In this document: positions 8,564-17,550 of the stretch, in pieces
Layout: each line of letters begins with the position of its first letter
Numbering within the stretch: the stretch's first letter is position 1
Assembly: GCA_031409955.1 (NCBI GenBank)
Contig: JANNYF010000338.1
Span: 1-64,000, forward strand
DNA: 64,000 nt
Origin: JAFDVL01 sp031409955
Lineage (GTDB): Bacteria > Acidobacteriota > Blastocatellia > RBC074
Reading direction: 5' to 3'
Notes under the pieces: generated by a model
What the model was told of the DNA's origin: nothing
What the model saw: the letters and a program-made list of their open reading frames with translations, nothing else
The model's database searches: none
Translations under genes and position numbers: made by a program

Positions 8564-9976
8564 ATGGCAAAACTTCTAGTAGCAGATGATGAACGTAGTA
8601 TGCGCGAGTTGCTCGAACTCGTTTTTAGGCGTGAAGGCCATCAGGTAACGGTGGTCTCAAACGGGCGCGAAGCGCTGGACGCAATGCAAAAGACCAACTT
8701 CGATTTGCTGATTACGGACGTCAAAATGCCGGACGTCGGTGGTATCGAATTGTTGCGCTCCGCCCGCGAACAAGCGCCGGAAATGATGGTCATTATGATG
8801 ACCGCTTTCGCCACCATCAACAGCGCGCGCGAAGCCTTCAAACTTGGTGCCGATGATTTTATTCAGAAGCCATTCGATGTAGATGAGTTCAAATTGGTCG
8901 TGCGCAAAGCGCTTGAAAAGCTTGATCTGCGCCAGGAAAACGCGTTGCTCAAACGCGAATTGCTCAAGCGCGGCAACCTCGGCGACATCATCGGTCGCAG
9001 CCCGCAAATGCAGGCCGTCTATCAAATGGTCGAAACCGTCGCCGCCAATGCCAGCACGGTGCTGATCGTCGGCGAATCCGGCACGGGAAAAGAATTGGTC
9101 GCGCGCGCGGTACACAGCATGAGTCCGCGCCGTGATCGCGCGTTCGTTTCGGTCAACTGTGGCGCATTCACGGAAACGCTGCTCGAATCGGAACTCTTCG
9201 GCTACGTCAAAGGCGCATTTACAGGCGCGCAATCGAATCGCAAGGGGTTATTTGAAGCAGCAGAAGGCGGCACGATTTTTCTGGATGAAATCGGCGAAAT
9301 GAGTTTGACGATGCAGGTCAAACTGCTGCGCGTGTTGCAGGAACGACGGATTCGACGCGTTGGTGGCACCGAAGAAACGGCGATTGACACACGCATTGTC
9401 GCCGCGACGCACCGCGATTTGGAAAAAATGGTTAAGTCCGGTGACTTCCGCGAAGACCTGTATTATCGCGTCTCGGTCATTCCGTTGGAGCTGCCGGCGT
9501 TGCGTGAGCGCAAAGCGGATATTCGAGATTTGACGCAGCATTTCCTCGACAAATTCGCCCACCTGACCAGCCAGGCCGTGAAGCATTGCACAGAAGAAGT
9601 GATGCGCTATTTGGAAGAATACGATTGGCCCGGCAATGTCCGCGAGTTGGAAAACACCATCGAACGCGCAGTGGCATTGGAGATCAGCGACGAAATCCAA
9701 GCCCAACGGTTGCCGGAGCGCATCCTGCGCTACTCGCCCAAAAAAGCGAATGGAGAACTGCATTTTCCCGATCAGGGAATTGACCTGGAAAAATATCTGA
9801 GCGAGTTGGAAAAGAGCTATTTGCTTGAAGCGTTGCGGCGCACCAACGGTAATCAAACCCGCGCGGCGACGTTGTTGAATATGACGGTGCGCAGTCTGCG
9901 ACATTGTTTGGACAAGTACGAAATTCGCCACATGACCGGACAACTCCGCGAAGTGGCGGCGAATCAGCGAGGATGA
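8564..9976 (+). CDS. pilR: sigma54-dependent response regulator, PilR-like (NtrC family)
   Basis: A 470-residue transcription activator. Receiver domain 1-120 with acidic pair Asp8/Asp9 and phospho-site Asp52; AAA+ domain with Walker A GESGTGKE (170-177) and the sigma54-contact loop GAFTGA (217-222) intact; C-terminal Fis-type helix-turn-helix (NQTRAATLLNMTVRSLRHCL). It should therefore activate sigma54 promoters. The ATG at 8564 starts the receiver fold (MAKLLVADDERSM); the frame extends upstream without domain content. Likely partner of the kinase just upstream and activator of pilA and perhaps other genes. Confidence 0.92.
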   Translation: MAKLLVADDERSMRELLELVFRREGHQVTVVSNGREALDAMQKTNFDLLITDVKMPDVGGIELLRSAREQAPEMMVIMMTAFATINSAREAFKLGADDFIQKPFDVDEFKLVVRKALEKLDLRQENALLKRELLKRGNLGDIIGRSPQMQAVYQMVETVAANASTVLIVGESGTGKELVARAVHSMSPRRDRAFVSVNCGAFTETLLESELFGYVKGAFTGAQSNRKGLFEAAEGGTIFLDEIGEMSLTMQVKLLRVLQERRIRRVGGTEETAIDTRIVAATHRDLEKMVKSGDFREDLYYRVSVIPLELPALRERKADIRDLTQHFLDKFAHLTSQAVKHCTEEVMRYLEEYDWPGNVRELENTIERAVALEISDEIQAQRLPERILRYSPKKANGELHFPDQGIDLEKYLSELEKSYLLEALRRTNGNQTRAATLLNMTVRSLRHCLDKYEIRHMTGQLREVAANQRG

Positions 9977-10171
9977 TATGCCGCCGCTAGGGTTTGAAAA
10001 GTGGCACAGATTTCAGTCTGTTTGAAGTTTTGGGAGGGGTATCAGTCTCAAACTTGTTCCGCCGATGGTGAGTGATCGCAGAGCCAGATAAAGGCCATAA
10101 ATATTACCTATTGGCTTCTTATTGTTTGGCTGGTTGAGGTTGGTTGGGCCTGTTACCAGAGAAGGTCATCT

Positions 10172-10621
10172 ATGCGTACACATTATCGGAAGAAGCAGTC
10201 GGCAGGCTTCACGCTCATCGAATTGATTATCGTCGTGACCATCATCGGAATCATTGCCGCCATCGCCATCCCGAATTTATTGACGATTCGGCGCACGGCC
10301 CAGGAAGCTTCGGGGGCTGCTATCGTAAAATCGCTCGTCAAAGCGGAAAGCATGTATTTTTCAAGTTACGGGAACCAATCCAGCTATGGCACGCTGAACG
10401 AGTTAGTGACGCGCAATTGCATTGATGCCAGCCTGCTGACGGAAGCCCGTAATTACTACACGTTTCAGGTGAATTTATCTTCTCCGATCACCTATAACAT
10501 CACTGCGACGCCCGGTGCAGCTTACGCCGCCCAGATGCGGCATTTTTACGGAGATGAAACGGGTGTCATTCGATACGCAACGGGGGCCGCTGCCACTGTG
10601 GCTTCACCTCCGGTCAACTGA
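10172..10621 (+). CDS. pilA: type IV major pilin-like prepilin
   Basis: A 149-residue prepilin. The leader MRTHYRKKQSAG is cut by prepilin peptidase after Gly12, leaving Phe as residue 1 and the conserved Glu at mature position 5 (FTLIELIIVVTIIGIIAAIAIP). The helix is followed by a small globular domain with one Cys and a Pro-ended tail. A GAGAAGG box precedes the ATG. It lies 195 bases after pilR. It could be a minor pilin, but the length and the position after pilSR favour the structural pilin. Confidence 0.9.
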   Translation: MRTHYRKKQSAGFTLIELIIVVTIIGIIAAIAIPNLLTIRRTAQEASGAAIVKSLVKAESMYFSSYGNQSSYGTLNELVTRNCIDASLLTEARNYYTFQVNLSSPITYNITATPGAAYAAQMRHFYGDETGVIRYATGAAATVASPPVN

Positions 10622-10658
10622 TTGGCTGGCAGAATTAGAAACGCGTTATACTCACGCC

Positions 10659-11579
10659 ATGAATCCGATGGAGTTACAAAATAGCCTGAACCGCGCGCTA
10701 GAATTTCTGACCACGAGTCAGGAGCAGGATGGCGGCTGGGGCTATGCGCCTGGCAAGCAAAGTTATGCGGAACCGACCTGCTATGCTTTGCTGGCGTTGA
10801 CGGAGCGCGTCACCGAAGCGCAATCCGTACGACAGGCGCGCGCGTTGTCGTGGCTCACCGCGCACACGAATCAAATCGGCGCGTTGACGGTTTCGCATCA
10901 ACTCCACAGCGCAACCGACCTGAACACCTTCGATAATTGGGGCACGATCTTGGCGGCATTTGCGCTGCAACGATTGGGATTGGGCGCGGAATTACGCGAA
11001 CGGTATTTGAAATACCTGCTGAATTCGCGCGGCAATTTGCTGGATAAAAAAGTCGGACAAGAGTTGAAGCTCAATGCGGAATTGCAAGCCTGGTCGTGGG
11101 CGCGTGGCACCGCCAGTTGGGTCGAACCGACGGCGTACGCGTTGCTGAGTTTGAAGGCCAATGGCCTGCGCGACCACGAACGCGTCAAAGTCGGTGAAGC
11201 CTTTTTATTTGATCGCGCGTGTTATGACGGCGGTTGGAATTATGGCAACAAAGAAGTGCTGAAAGTTGTGCTGGAGCCGATGCCGACGAACACCTGTTTT
11301 GCGTTGCTGGCCTTGCAGGACGCGGATCGCCAACACGAAGTCATCACCAAGTCCATCGCGTATCTGGAAAAGGAACTTTCCGAACGGCAATCATCGTTGC
11401 TGCTGGCGCTTGGCACGTTATGTTTTGATCTTTATGCACGCCCGCTTGATAAGCTATTGGCCGGACTGCTCGCGCGGCAACAGGACAATGGAAGCTGGCG
11501 TGAGAATGTTCACGTGACGGCATTGGCGGCGCTGGCCTTACAAACCGCCGTTCACAAAAAGAATATTTTCAAGCTTTGA
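10659..11579 (+). CDS. prenyltransferase/squalene-oxidase-repeat (QW-motif) protein
   Basis: A 306-residue alpha-alpha toroid protein. QW-type repeats are visible: QEQDGGWGYAPG near the N-terminus, DGGWNYGNKE in the middle and QQDNGSWRENV near the end, with helical hairpins ending in YALLAL or FALLAL between them. This is the terpenoid-cyclase / protein-prenyltransferase fold. The protein is about half the length of squalene-hopene cyclase and I see no DXDD motif, so it is probably not a cyclase. The ATG at 10659 avoids overlap with pilA; the longer frame starting at 10515 would overlap it. Function unknown. Confidence 0.7.
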   Translation: MNPMELQNSLNRALEFLTTSQEQDGGWGYAPGKQSYAEPTCYALLALTERVTEAQSVRQARALSWLTAHTNQIGALTVSHQLHSATDLNTFDNWGTILAAFALQRLGLGAELRERYLKYLLNSRGNLLDKKVGQELKLNAELQAWSWARGTASWVEPTAYALLSLKANGLRDHERVKVGEAFLFDRACYDGGWNYGNKEVLKVVLEPMPTNTCFALLALQDADRQHEVITKSIAYLEKELSERQSSLLLALGTLCFDLYARPLDKLLAGLLARQQDNGSWRENVHVTALAALALQTAVHKKNIFKL

Positions 11580-11612
11580 GGATCGGGCTGAATTCAATTT
11601 CAAATCACCGGA

Positions 11613-12638
11613 ATGTCGTCACAAAAAGAACAACTGAAAGTCTTGCTCACGCGCCGCGATTTTATGCGGGCGGCGGCGATCACGGCGTCCGGCGTCGCAG
11701 GCTTGGGCGCGGCGGCCTGCTCGAAGTTGAGTTTGACCGCGCGCGAGTGGAATCCCTTGGCTTCGGCGGCGCGGGTGACGGTGTTGCACGCGAGTTCGTA
11801 TCAGAAAAATCTGAGCGATTTGCTGCGGCAGGGCTTCAAGCATTACAACTTCAACCTGAACGGCAAACGCGTGGTGCTGAAACCCAATTTAGTCGAATAC
11901 AATGCCGCGCACACGATCAATACGAACCCGCTGCTCATTGCTGCCGCGATTGATGCCTTCCGCAGCGTGGGCGCGAAAGAAGTGATTGTCGCCGATGGCC
12001 CCGGGCATCAACGCGACACGGAAATGCTGCTCGAATTATCTGGCCTGGATGAAGTCCTGAAAAGCGAGAAAGCCAAGTTCGTAGACCTGAACCTCGACAA
12101 CATTTATCGCGTGCCGACCACGACGCAATTCACGACGATGCAGGAACTGTGGTTGCCGGAAACGATTCTGAATGCCGATCTAGTGGTTTCGATGCCGAAG
12201 ATGAAAACGCATCATTGGGCGGGCGTGACGTTGTCACTGAAAAATTTATTCGGCGTGATTCCGAGCGTGCATTACGGCTGGCCAAAAAACGTTTTGCATT
12301 GGCACGGCATCAACGAATCCATCGCCGACATTGCCACGACTGTCAAGCCGGGCTTCACCATCATTGACGGCATCGAAGGGATGGAAGGCAACGGCCCGCT
12401 GCACGGCGAAACGGTCAAGTCGCAAGTCATTGTGATGAGCGACAACCTCGCTGCTGCGGACGCCACTGCTACGCGTTTGATGGGGCTTGATCCCACGCGC
12501 ATCGTGCATTTGAACTACATGCGACAACTCGGCGAACCCATTGTCGAACGCCGCATTGCCCAGGTGGGCGAAAGCCTCAGCGCCTACCGCCGCGAGTTTC
12601 GTGTGATTGATGACTTCAAACACCTGAAAGTCGTTTGA
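11613..12638 (+). CDS. Tat-exported DUF362 domain protein
   Basis: A 341-residue protein of the DUF362 family, whose members are uncharacterised and often linked to iron-sulfur proteins. The N-terminus carries a twin-arginine signal (TRRDFM, residues 13-18) followed by a hydrophobic segment and a possible lipobox ending at Cys36, so a folded protein would be exported and perhaps anchored. The core has VVLKPNLVEYN, IVADGPGHQRDTEMLL and MPKMKTHHWAGVTLSLKNL, which are recognisable DUF362 blocks. Its stop codon abuts the first unit of a tandem-unit hairpin. No cysteine cluster is seen in the core. Confidence 0.75.
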   Translation: MSSQKEQLKVLLTRRDFMRAAAITASGVAGLGAAACSKLSLTAREWNPLASAARVTVLHASSYQKNLSDLLRQGFKHYNFNLNGKRVVLKPNLVEYNAAHTINTNPLLIAAAIDAFRSVGAKEVIVADGPGHQRDTEMLLELSGLDEVLKSEKAKFVDLNLDNIYRVPTTTQFTTMQELWLPETILNADLVVSMPKMKTHHWAGVTLSLKNLFGVIPSVHYGWPKNVLHWHGINESIADIATTVKPGFTIIDGIEGMEGNGPLHGETVKSQVIVMSDNLAAADATATRLMGLDPTRIVHLNYMRQLGEPIVERRIAQVGESLSAYRREFRVIDDFKHLKVV

Positions 12639-12735
12639 GTCTACAGAGTCTATTGAGTCTGTAGAGTCTATTGAGTCTTGAAGGTCGCGGACTCTAAAGA
12701 CTCTATGGACTCTACAGACTCTACAAACTCTTTTT
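12637..12735. repeat. hairpin whose two arms are 9-bp tandem repeats
   Basis: The left arm is five copies of a 9-mer, GAGTCTANN (12637-12681); the right arm is five copies of its complement, ACTCTANNN (12691-12735), ending in a run of five T. The arms can pair over about 45 bases in several registers. The run of T suggests it can terminate the DUF362 transcript on the plus strand. The stop codon of that gene (12636-12638) overlaps the first unit. Confidence 0.85.
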
Positions 12736-12754
12736 CCCGCCCCTCACTTCCGCT

Positions 12755-13528
12755 ATGAAAATTATTCCGATTGCGCTCAACACATTTCGGGAATCCGTCC
12801 GGGATCGCGTGTTGTACAACTTGATTTTGTTTGTGCTGCTGCTGGTCGGCGCGTCCATTTTTCTGGGCGAGCTTTCGATGTCGCAGGAATCCAAAATTAT
12901 CGTAGACATCGGGCTGTATGCGATGCGGTTTTTCGGCGTCCTGATCGCCATCTTCATCGGCATTGGTTTGGTCTACAAGGAAATTGACAAGCGCACGATT
13001 TACAGTTTGCTGGCGAAACCGCTGCAGCGGCACGAATTCATTTTGGGCAAGTATTTTGGGCTGTGCCTGACCTTGTTCGTGAATTCGCTGGTGATGGCGC
13101 TGGGCATTTCGTTGGCCTTGATGTTTGTGAAGCGGGGCGCGGATCCGATGCAGGTCAAAATCTGGCCGACGGCTTATTTGATTTTTCTGGAATTGATGGT
13201 GATGACGGCGATCAGCCTGTTGTTCTCGTCATTTTCCTCGCCTGCGTTGTCGGCCTTGCTTACGTTCTTTTTATTCATCATCGGCACGTTCAGCGCAGAC
13301 TTAAAATTGTTCGCGGCAACGGTTGGTTCAGGCGCAGTGAAAGCGGGCTGCCAGGCGCTGTATTACGTGTTGCCGAATCTGGATAACTTCAATTTCATCA
13401 TGGCAACAGCGCACGGCAACACGCCGCCGCTTCAGATGATTGGCGCGGCAACGCTGTATGCGGCGCTGTATATCTCGGCCTTGCTGGCGGCAACCGTGAT
13501 GATTTTTCAGCGGCGGAATTTCAAGTGA
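12755..13528 (+). CDS. ABC-2 type transporter permease
   Basis: A 257-residue inner-membrane protein with six predicted membrane segments: an N-terminal helix after a short amphipathic stretch (ALNTFRESVRDRVLYN), then pairs around 60-80, 105-130, 145-170, 175-195 and 230-250. The pattern and the KEIDKRTIYSLLAKPLQR loop fit the NosY-like ABC-2 permease group. It starts a three-gene unit with a TPR protein and the ATPase at 14474. The substrate is unknown. Confidence 0.82.
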   Translation: MKIIPIALNTFRESVRDRVLYNLILFVLLLVGASIFLGELSMSQESKIIVDIGLYAMRFFGVLIAIFIGIGLVYKEIDKRTIYSLLAKPLQRHEFILGKYFGLCLTLFVNSLVMALGISLALMFVKRGADPMQVKIWPTAYLIFLELMVMTAISLLFSSFSSPALSALLTFFLFIIGTFSADLKLFAATVGSGAVKAGCQALYYVLPNLDNFNFIMATAHGNTPPLQMIGAATLYAALYISALLAATVMIFQRRNFK

Positions 13529-13550
13529 TCTCAAATCGCAAATCTCAAAT

Positions 13551-14471
13551 ATGAAATCTCACTTGTGGATTGCATTCCTGCTTGTTGGTTTGGGCGCGAG
13601 CATTGCGTTGCAACGCTGGATTGACGGGCAACGCGGCGTCAACTCGGCGGTCGAAGACGCGCTCTACATCAACTCCGGCAAAACGCTCAAGCGTGCGAGT
13701 CTAGGCTTTGATGGCTTGCTGGCGGATTTGTATTGGCTGCGCACGATTCAATATTTCGGCAGCAAATCGCAACAACTCAAAGGCGAGATCAATATTGGCA
13801 ACGTCAACGAATGGAAGCTGGACTTGCTGGAATCGCTCATCAACATCACGACGGAACTTGATCCAAACTATGTGTCGGCCTATCGCTTCGGCTCACTATT
13901 TTTGCCGGACATCAATCCTGACAGCGCCGTCAAACTGGCGCAGCGCGGGATTGCAGACAATCCGACGGATTGGCGGTTGCAGCAGGATTTAGGATTTATC
14001 TTCTGGAAGCTCAAACGCTACTCAGAGGCCAGCGCAGCATATTTGCAAGGCAGTCGTTTGCCCGATGCGCCGCAGTGGATGGAGCAGATGGCGGCGATTA
14101 TGCGCGCCAATGGGGGCGACCGCGCAACCGCCAAACAAATGTTCTGGCGGATTTACGAAACGACGGACGATCCGACGGTCAAGAAAACCAGTCTCGGTCG
14201 TTTGCAAAGCTATCAGGCCGAAGATGAAGTCGCGTTTCTGCATCGCTTGCTGACAAGTTATCGAGACCAGAAAGGCAGTTGTCCGGCTTCCTTGTCCAAC
14301 TTGGTTCGCTCGCTGCAACCGAACGCATTGCAGCAACTCAAACAAGCTGGGATGAGCTTTGACGAAAGTCTTGTGCCGCTTGATCCGCACGGCTTTGTGT
14401 ATGCGTTTGACGCGGCGGCTTGTACGGTTGCGTTGGCAACTGATTCGACCATTGTGCGTTGGAGACGATAG
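13551..14471 (+). CDS. membrane-anchored TPR-like protein of the ABC operon
   Basis: A 306-residue protein with one N-terminal membrane anchor (LWIAFLLVGLGASIAL) followed by a helical repeat domain. Segments such as YVSAYRFGSLFL, PDSAVKLAQRGIADNP, WRLQQDLGFIFWKLKRYSEAS and WMEQMAAIMRANGGDRATA have TPR-like spacing. It sits between permease and ATPase genes and its stop is two bases before the ATPase start, so it is likely part of the transporter or a client-binding partner. The start lies in an AT-rich repeat-like stretch and has no clear ribosome site. I know no named family. Confidence 0.7.
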   Translation: MKSHLWIAFLLVGLGASIALQRWIDGQRGVNSAVEDALYINSGKTLKRASLGFDGLLADLYWLRTIQYFGSKSQQLKGEINIGNVNEWKLDLLESLINITTELDPNYVSAYRFGSLFLPDINPDSAVKLAQRGIADNPTDWRLQQDLGFIFWKLKRYSEASAAYLQGSRLPDAPQWMEQMAAIMRANGGDRATAKQMFWRIYETTDDPTVKKTSLGRLQSYQAEDEVAFLHRLLTSYRDQKGSCPASLSNLVRSLQPNALQQLKQAGMSFDESLVPLDPHGFVYAFDAAACTVALATDSTIVRWRR

Positions 14472-14473
14472 TT

Positions 14474-15424
14474 ATGCTCGCTCTTGAAATTCAGAATTTG
14501 ACGAAAGATTACACCGTCGGCTTTTGGCGCAAACGCCCGGTGCGCGCGCTCCATGATTTAAGTTTGCAGGTTGGGATGGGGGAATCGTTTGGCTTCCTTG
14601 GCCCGAACGGCGCAGGCAAAACGACGACGCTCAAAATCCTGATGCGCTTGATTTATCCGACGGTTGGCACCGCCCGGATTTTAGGCGCGCCGCTCGACGA
14701 TATGCAGATGCGCGCGCGGATTGGCTACTTGCCCGAACAGCCGTATTTTTACGATTACCTGACGGCGCGCGAACTGCTGGTCTACTGCGCAAAAATCTTC
14801 GGCCTCAACAAAGCGGACACGCTGCAACGAACGGACGAATTGCTCAAGCGCGTGGGGTTATTTGAAGCGGCAGACAAACAATTGCGCAAGTATTCCAAAG
14901 GTATGCTGCAACGCGCGGGTCTGGCGCAGGCGCTCATCAACGATCCTGACGTGTTGTTTTTGGATGAGCCGATGTCGGGGCTTGATCCGCTGGGACGCCG
15001 CGAAGTCCGCGATTTGATTGCCAACCTGCGCGATCAGGGCAAGACCGTGTTTTTCTCGTCGCACGTGCTGTCCGATGTCGAAGCCTTGTGCGACCGCGTG
15101 GCGATTATGAACAATGGCTGTTTGATTGAATCCGGCAAGTTGTCCGACATTCTCAAGAGCCGCACGAATGAATTGGAAGCCATTGTAACCGGCGTGAATG
15201 AGGCGGCCTTGCAGGAAATGCAAACGTTTGCGATGCAGATTACGCCCGCTCCCGAAGGCGCGCACGTGCGGTTGTCGAGCGACAAAGAAATCGAACGCGT
15301 GCTGAGCATCGTGCATCGCGCGGGCGGACGGTTGGTGTCCATCAATCCCGTGCGCGAATCGCTCGAAGATTTGTTCGTGCGTGAAGTCAGTGAGAATACA
15401 CAAGCCAAACAAGCGGCAAGCTAG
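14474..15424 (+). CDS. ABC transporter ATP-binding protein
   Basis: A 316-residue nucleotide-binding subunit. Walker A GPNGAGKT (43-50), Q-loop region YLPEQPYFYDYLTARELL, signature YSKGMLQRAGLAQAL, Walker B VLFLDEPMSGLDP and the H-loop SSHVLSD are all intact. The C-terminal 90 residues form the accessory domain common in ABC-2 ATPases. It belongs with the permease at 12755. The chosen ATG at 14474 follows the previous stop by two bases; a TTG at 14459 in the same frame would overlap it. Confidence 0.9.
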   Translation: MLALEIQNLTKDYTVGFWRKRPVRALHDLSLQVGMGESFGFLGPNGAGKTTTLKILMRLIYPTVGTARILGAPLDDMQMRARIGYLPEQPYFYDYLTARELLVYCAKIFGLNKADTLQRTDELLKRVGLFEAADKQLRKYSKGMLQRAGLAQALINDPDVLFLDEPMSGLDPLGRREVRDLIANLRDQGKTVFFSSHVLSDVEALCDRVAIMNNGCLIESGKLSDILKSRTNELEAIVTGVNEAALQEMQTFAMQITPAPEGAHVRLSSDKEIERVLSIVHRAGGRLVSINPVRESLEDLFVREVSENTQAKQAAS

Positions 15425-15428
15425 AAGG

Positions 15429-15460
15429 GATTTCAAATTGTAAATCTAAAATTTGAAATC
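15429..15460. terminator. inverted repeat between convergent genes
   Basis: A perfect 11-bp stem (GATTTCAAATT / AATTTGAAATC) with a 10-base loop lies four bases after the ATPase stop and 19 before the stop of the convergent DUF4097 gene. Position suggests a bidirectional terminator, although no strong T-run follows. Confidence 0.5.
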
Positions 15461-15479
15461 TCTCCTGGCTTGCCTCCCA

Positions 15480-16280
15480 CTAATTTCTCCGCAAATACAC
15501 ATTGCCGGAAACCGAAGACAACCGCAGTGTCCGCGTCCCATCACCAACGCGACCGCGAGCAGAACGGCCAGGGCCGAATTCTTTCTTCTCAATCGTAATC
15601 GGGAAGTCTGTTTCCAACCGCCCGCTCATCGTGGACATGTCAACGTCTGCTCCGACGCTGCCCGGCATTTTCACTTCAACGTTGCCGCTCACCGAACCAA
15701 ACTCCATGCGATTCGCATTCGATCCTTCCAGTCGTTGCAAATCTACGCGGACATTCCCGCTGGTAGATTTCGCCGTGACTGCGCCGGACGCTTGTTCGAC
15801 GGTCACTTCACCGCTGACCGAATTTGCCTGAATGGTTCCGGCCACTTCCTTGATATTGACGTTGCCGCTGACCGATTTGGCGCGGAGCGTGCCCATTGCT
15901 TCACTCACTTCGACATCGCCACTGACCGACGAAAACGCATCGTAATCGTAGCTGATCATGCGCGGCACTTTTACTTCAAAGCGCACGCTGGCGTTGCAAT
16001 TGCAGTGTTCGGGATAACGCACTTTGACTTCGACGCGGCTGCCGTCACTCAAGTCTTCGACGCTCACCTGATCGCGGTCACGGCCTTCTTTGTAGCCCGT
16101 TACAACGATGGCTTCGCCGTCATAGCCTTTGACGATTACGTCGCCGGAAATGTTTTTGATGCTCACGCGGCTGCCCTGCGCGAGGCGATAGGATTTCTGA
16201 AAGTCCTGCGCCAGTGCGGCGAAGGAAAGGAGGCTCAAACAGAAGCCCAGGAATGTTGCGCGGAAAAGATTTCGGTTCAT
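15480..16280 (-). CDS. secreted DUF4097-like beta-repeat protein
   Basis: A 266-residue exported protein. A signal peptide (FLGFCLSLLSFAALAQ) precedes a right-handed beta-type repeat domain in which SVSGDV, SVSGNV, SVSGEV, STSGNV and TMSGRL recur every 18-25 residues, as in DUF4097 proteins related to the DUF2807 fold. Two Cys sit at HCNCN in the first half. The ATG at 16280 has GAGGAG eight bases ahead; the GTG just before it has poorer spacing. Acts probably in the periplasm or at the surface; role unknown. Convergent with the ABC operon. Confidence 0.75.
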   Translation of the reverse strand: MNRNLFRATFLGFCLSLLSFAALAQDFQKSYRLAQGSRVSIKNISGDVIVKGYDGEAIVVTGYKEGRDRDQVSVEDLSDGSRVEVKVRYPEHCNCNASVRFEVKVPRMISYDYDAFSSVSGDVEVSEAMGTLRAKSVSGNVNIKEVAGTIQANSVSGEVTVEQASGAVTAKSTSGNVRVDLQRLEGSNANRMEFGSVSGNVEVKMPGSVGADVDMSTMSGRLETDFPITIEKKEFGPGRSARGRVGDGTRTLRLSSVSGNVYLRRN

Positions 16281-16715
16281 CACAATTGCTCCTCAAATTC
16301 AAAATGGATGCTGCGGCAGTCTGCCAGCTTGCTGACAGGGCATCATTCATAAGAAGTTCTGCCCAAGAAACCCTGCTTGCTTGCTGGCCGCGCCGCACAT
16401 CTGGGTTAGGGGTTCGTTGTTTCACGTCGGGTAAGTGAACGGAGGGCGGAAAAGGTTTCAGAGTTTTTTCGGGACTGCGAAAACTTTCCCAGCCAGCCCT
16501 TTTTGTTTGTGTAAAATCACGCGCTTTCTTTGCTGGCAACGCTCTATTGGCGTTTATTTTGTGCGGCATAGATTTTGCTCAAGAGAAACAATGAAGCTGG
16601 TGCGAGCAGCAGACGCAGAAATAAGAGCGATTGGTGGAATAATTTCTGCGCTGAAGAAATCCTTTCGCTTCGACCGGAATCTGAGAGCCGCCTTTACGGC
16701 TGATTTTACGGGTAG
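16281..16715. other. 435-base divergent intergenic region
   Basis: Lies between the leftward DUF4097 gene and the rightward double-receiver regulator. An open frame runs through part of it (from 16435) but has no ribosome site, a Cys/Phe/Arg-rich composition and no domain, so I do not call a gene. No confident promoter pair was found. Confidence 0.5.
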
Positions 16716-17504
16716 ATGAACATGCGCAATGCAGACAAAATCTTAGTGGTTGATGATGACGCGATGCTGCGCTGGACGTTGACGGAAGCGCTGCATGAAT
16801 GGGGCTATGACGTTATCGAAGCAGACACTGCGAGCGCCGGATTGGAGCAATTCGGGCAAATGCAGCCGGGCCTGGTGTTATTGGATATTGGGTTGCCGGA
16901 TGGATCAGGGCTGGATCTGTTGCGCGAAATCAAACGCCGCCGCCCGCCTACAGCGGTGATTATGATGACAGGCGAGGTCATCGTCGAAAATACCATTGCG
17001 GCGTTGCGGGGCGGTGCCGATGATTTTGTGGCCAAGCCGATTCATCTGGACGAATTGCAATTTGCCCTCAAGCGGGCGTTGAAAAAGCAACGACAGCACA
17101 AGCCTGTTCTCATGGTGCCGCGTCTTTTGATCGTGACGGATTCGCAGTTGCGCGCCAATCATTTGCTGGTTGCACTGCGCGTCACCGACATTGAAATTAC
17201 AGTGGCGACTACGCCGGATGAATTGCGTCGTGCGACGGAAGAAGAACACGATCTGGCGGTGGTGGATGTCGAAGCGAACGAGTTGCCGGGTGTCCTGGCG
17301 GCCTTGCGCGCCACGGCTTCCCACGCGGAGGTTCCGATTCTCGTGGAAATCAGTCGGGTGGCGCACACGCCGCATCTTTCTGGCGTGATGCCGCGCTATC
17401 GCGCGATGCCGTGCAGCCCTACTGAATTGGTGGTACTGGCCCGTCGCCGCATTGCCGCGATGACAACGGAGAGTGGTACGGTACGAGGAGCGGTAGCGAC
17501 TTGA
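16716..17504 (+). CDS. double-receiver response regulator without output domain
   Basis: A 262-residue protein. The first receiver (about 7-125) is complete: acidic cluster Asp13-Asp15, phospho-site Asp57 in LLDIGLPDGSG, the Thr of MMTGE and the Lys of VAKPI. A second receiver-like fold starts near 132 (PRLLIVTDSQLRANHLL), keeps an Asp in AVVDVEANELPG but lacks the acidic cluster and the Lys, so it is probably not phosphorylated. There is no DNA-binding or enzymatic domain. Its last nine residues and stop come from the left arm of a dispersed palindrome. It converges on a hybrid histidine kinase that may be its partner. Confidence 0.8.
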   Translation: MNMRNADKILVVDDDAMLRWTLTEALHEWGYDVIEADTASAGLEQFGQMQPGLVLLDIGLPDGSGLDLLREIKRRRPPTAVIMMTGEVIVENTIAALRGGADDFVAKPIHLDELQFALKRALKKQRQHKPVLMVPRLLIVTDSQLRANHLLVALRVTDIEITVATTPDELRRATEEEHDLAVVDVEANELPGVLAALRATASHAEVPILVEISRVAHTPHLSGVMPRYRAMPCSPTELVVLARRRIAAMTTESGTVRGAVAT

Positions 17505-17545
17505 TCGGCGTTCCACCAACTCGCTACCGCTCGCCGTACTGTACC
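17475..17545. repeat. dispersed palindromic repeat, family II, copy 1
   Basis: Arms of 25 bases (17475-17499 and 17521-17545) match at 22 positions; the arm core contains GAGCGGTAGCGA. A related palindrome lies at 40208-40299. It spans the 3' end and stop codon of the double-receiver gene and ends just before the stop of the convergent kinase gene, so it may end transcription from both sides. Confidence 0.8.
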
Positions 17546-17550
17546 GATGT

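Noticed and set aside
9977..10171. Possible sigma54 promoter of pilA (GTGGCAC at about 10003)
   Set aside because: The -24 element is good but the bases at the -12 position read TCAG, with no GC at the required spacing; a second TTGGC at about 10111 is out of register. PilR control of pilA remains likely from family knowledge, but no site can be supported.
16435..16719. 94-codon frame before the double-receiver gene
   Set aside because: Composition rich in Cys, Phe and Arg, no ribosome site, and it runs into the regulator's start.
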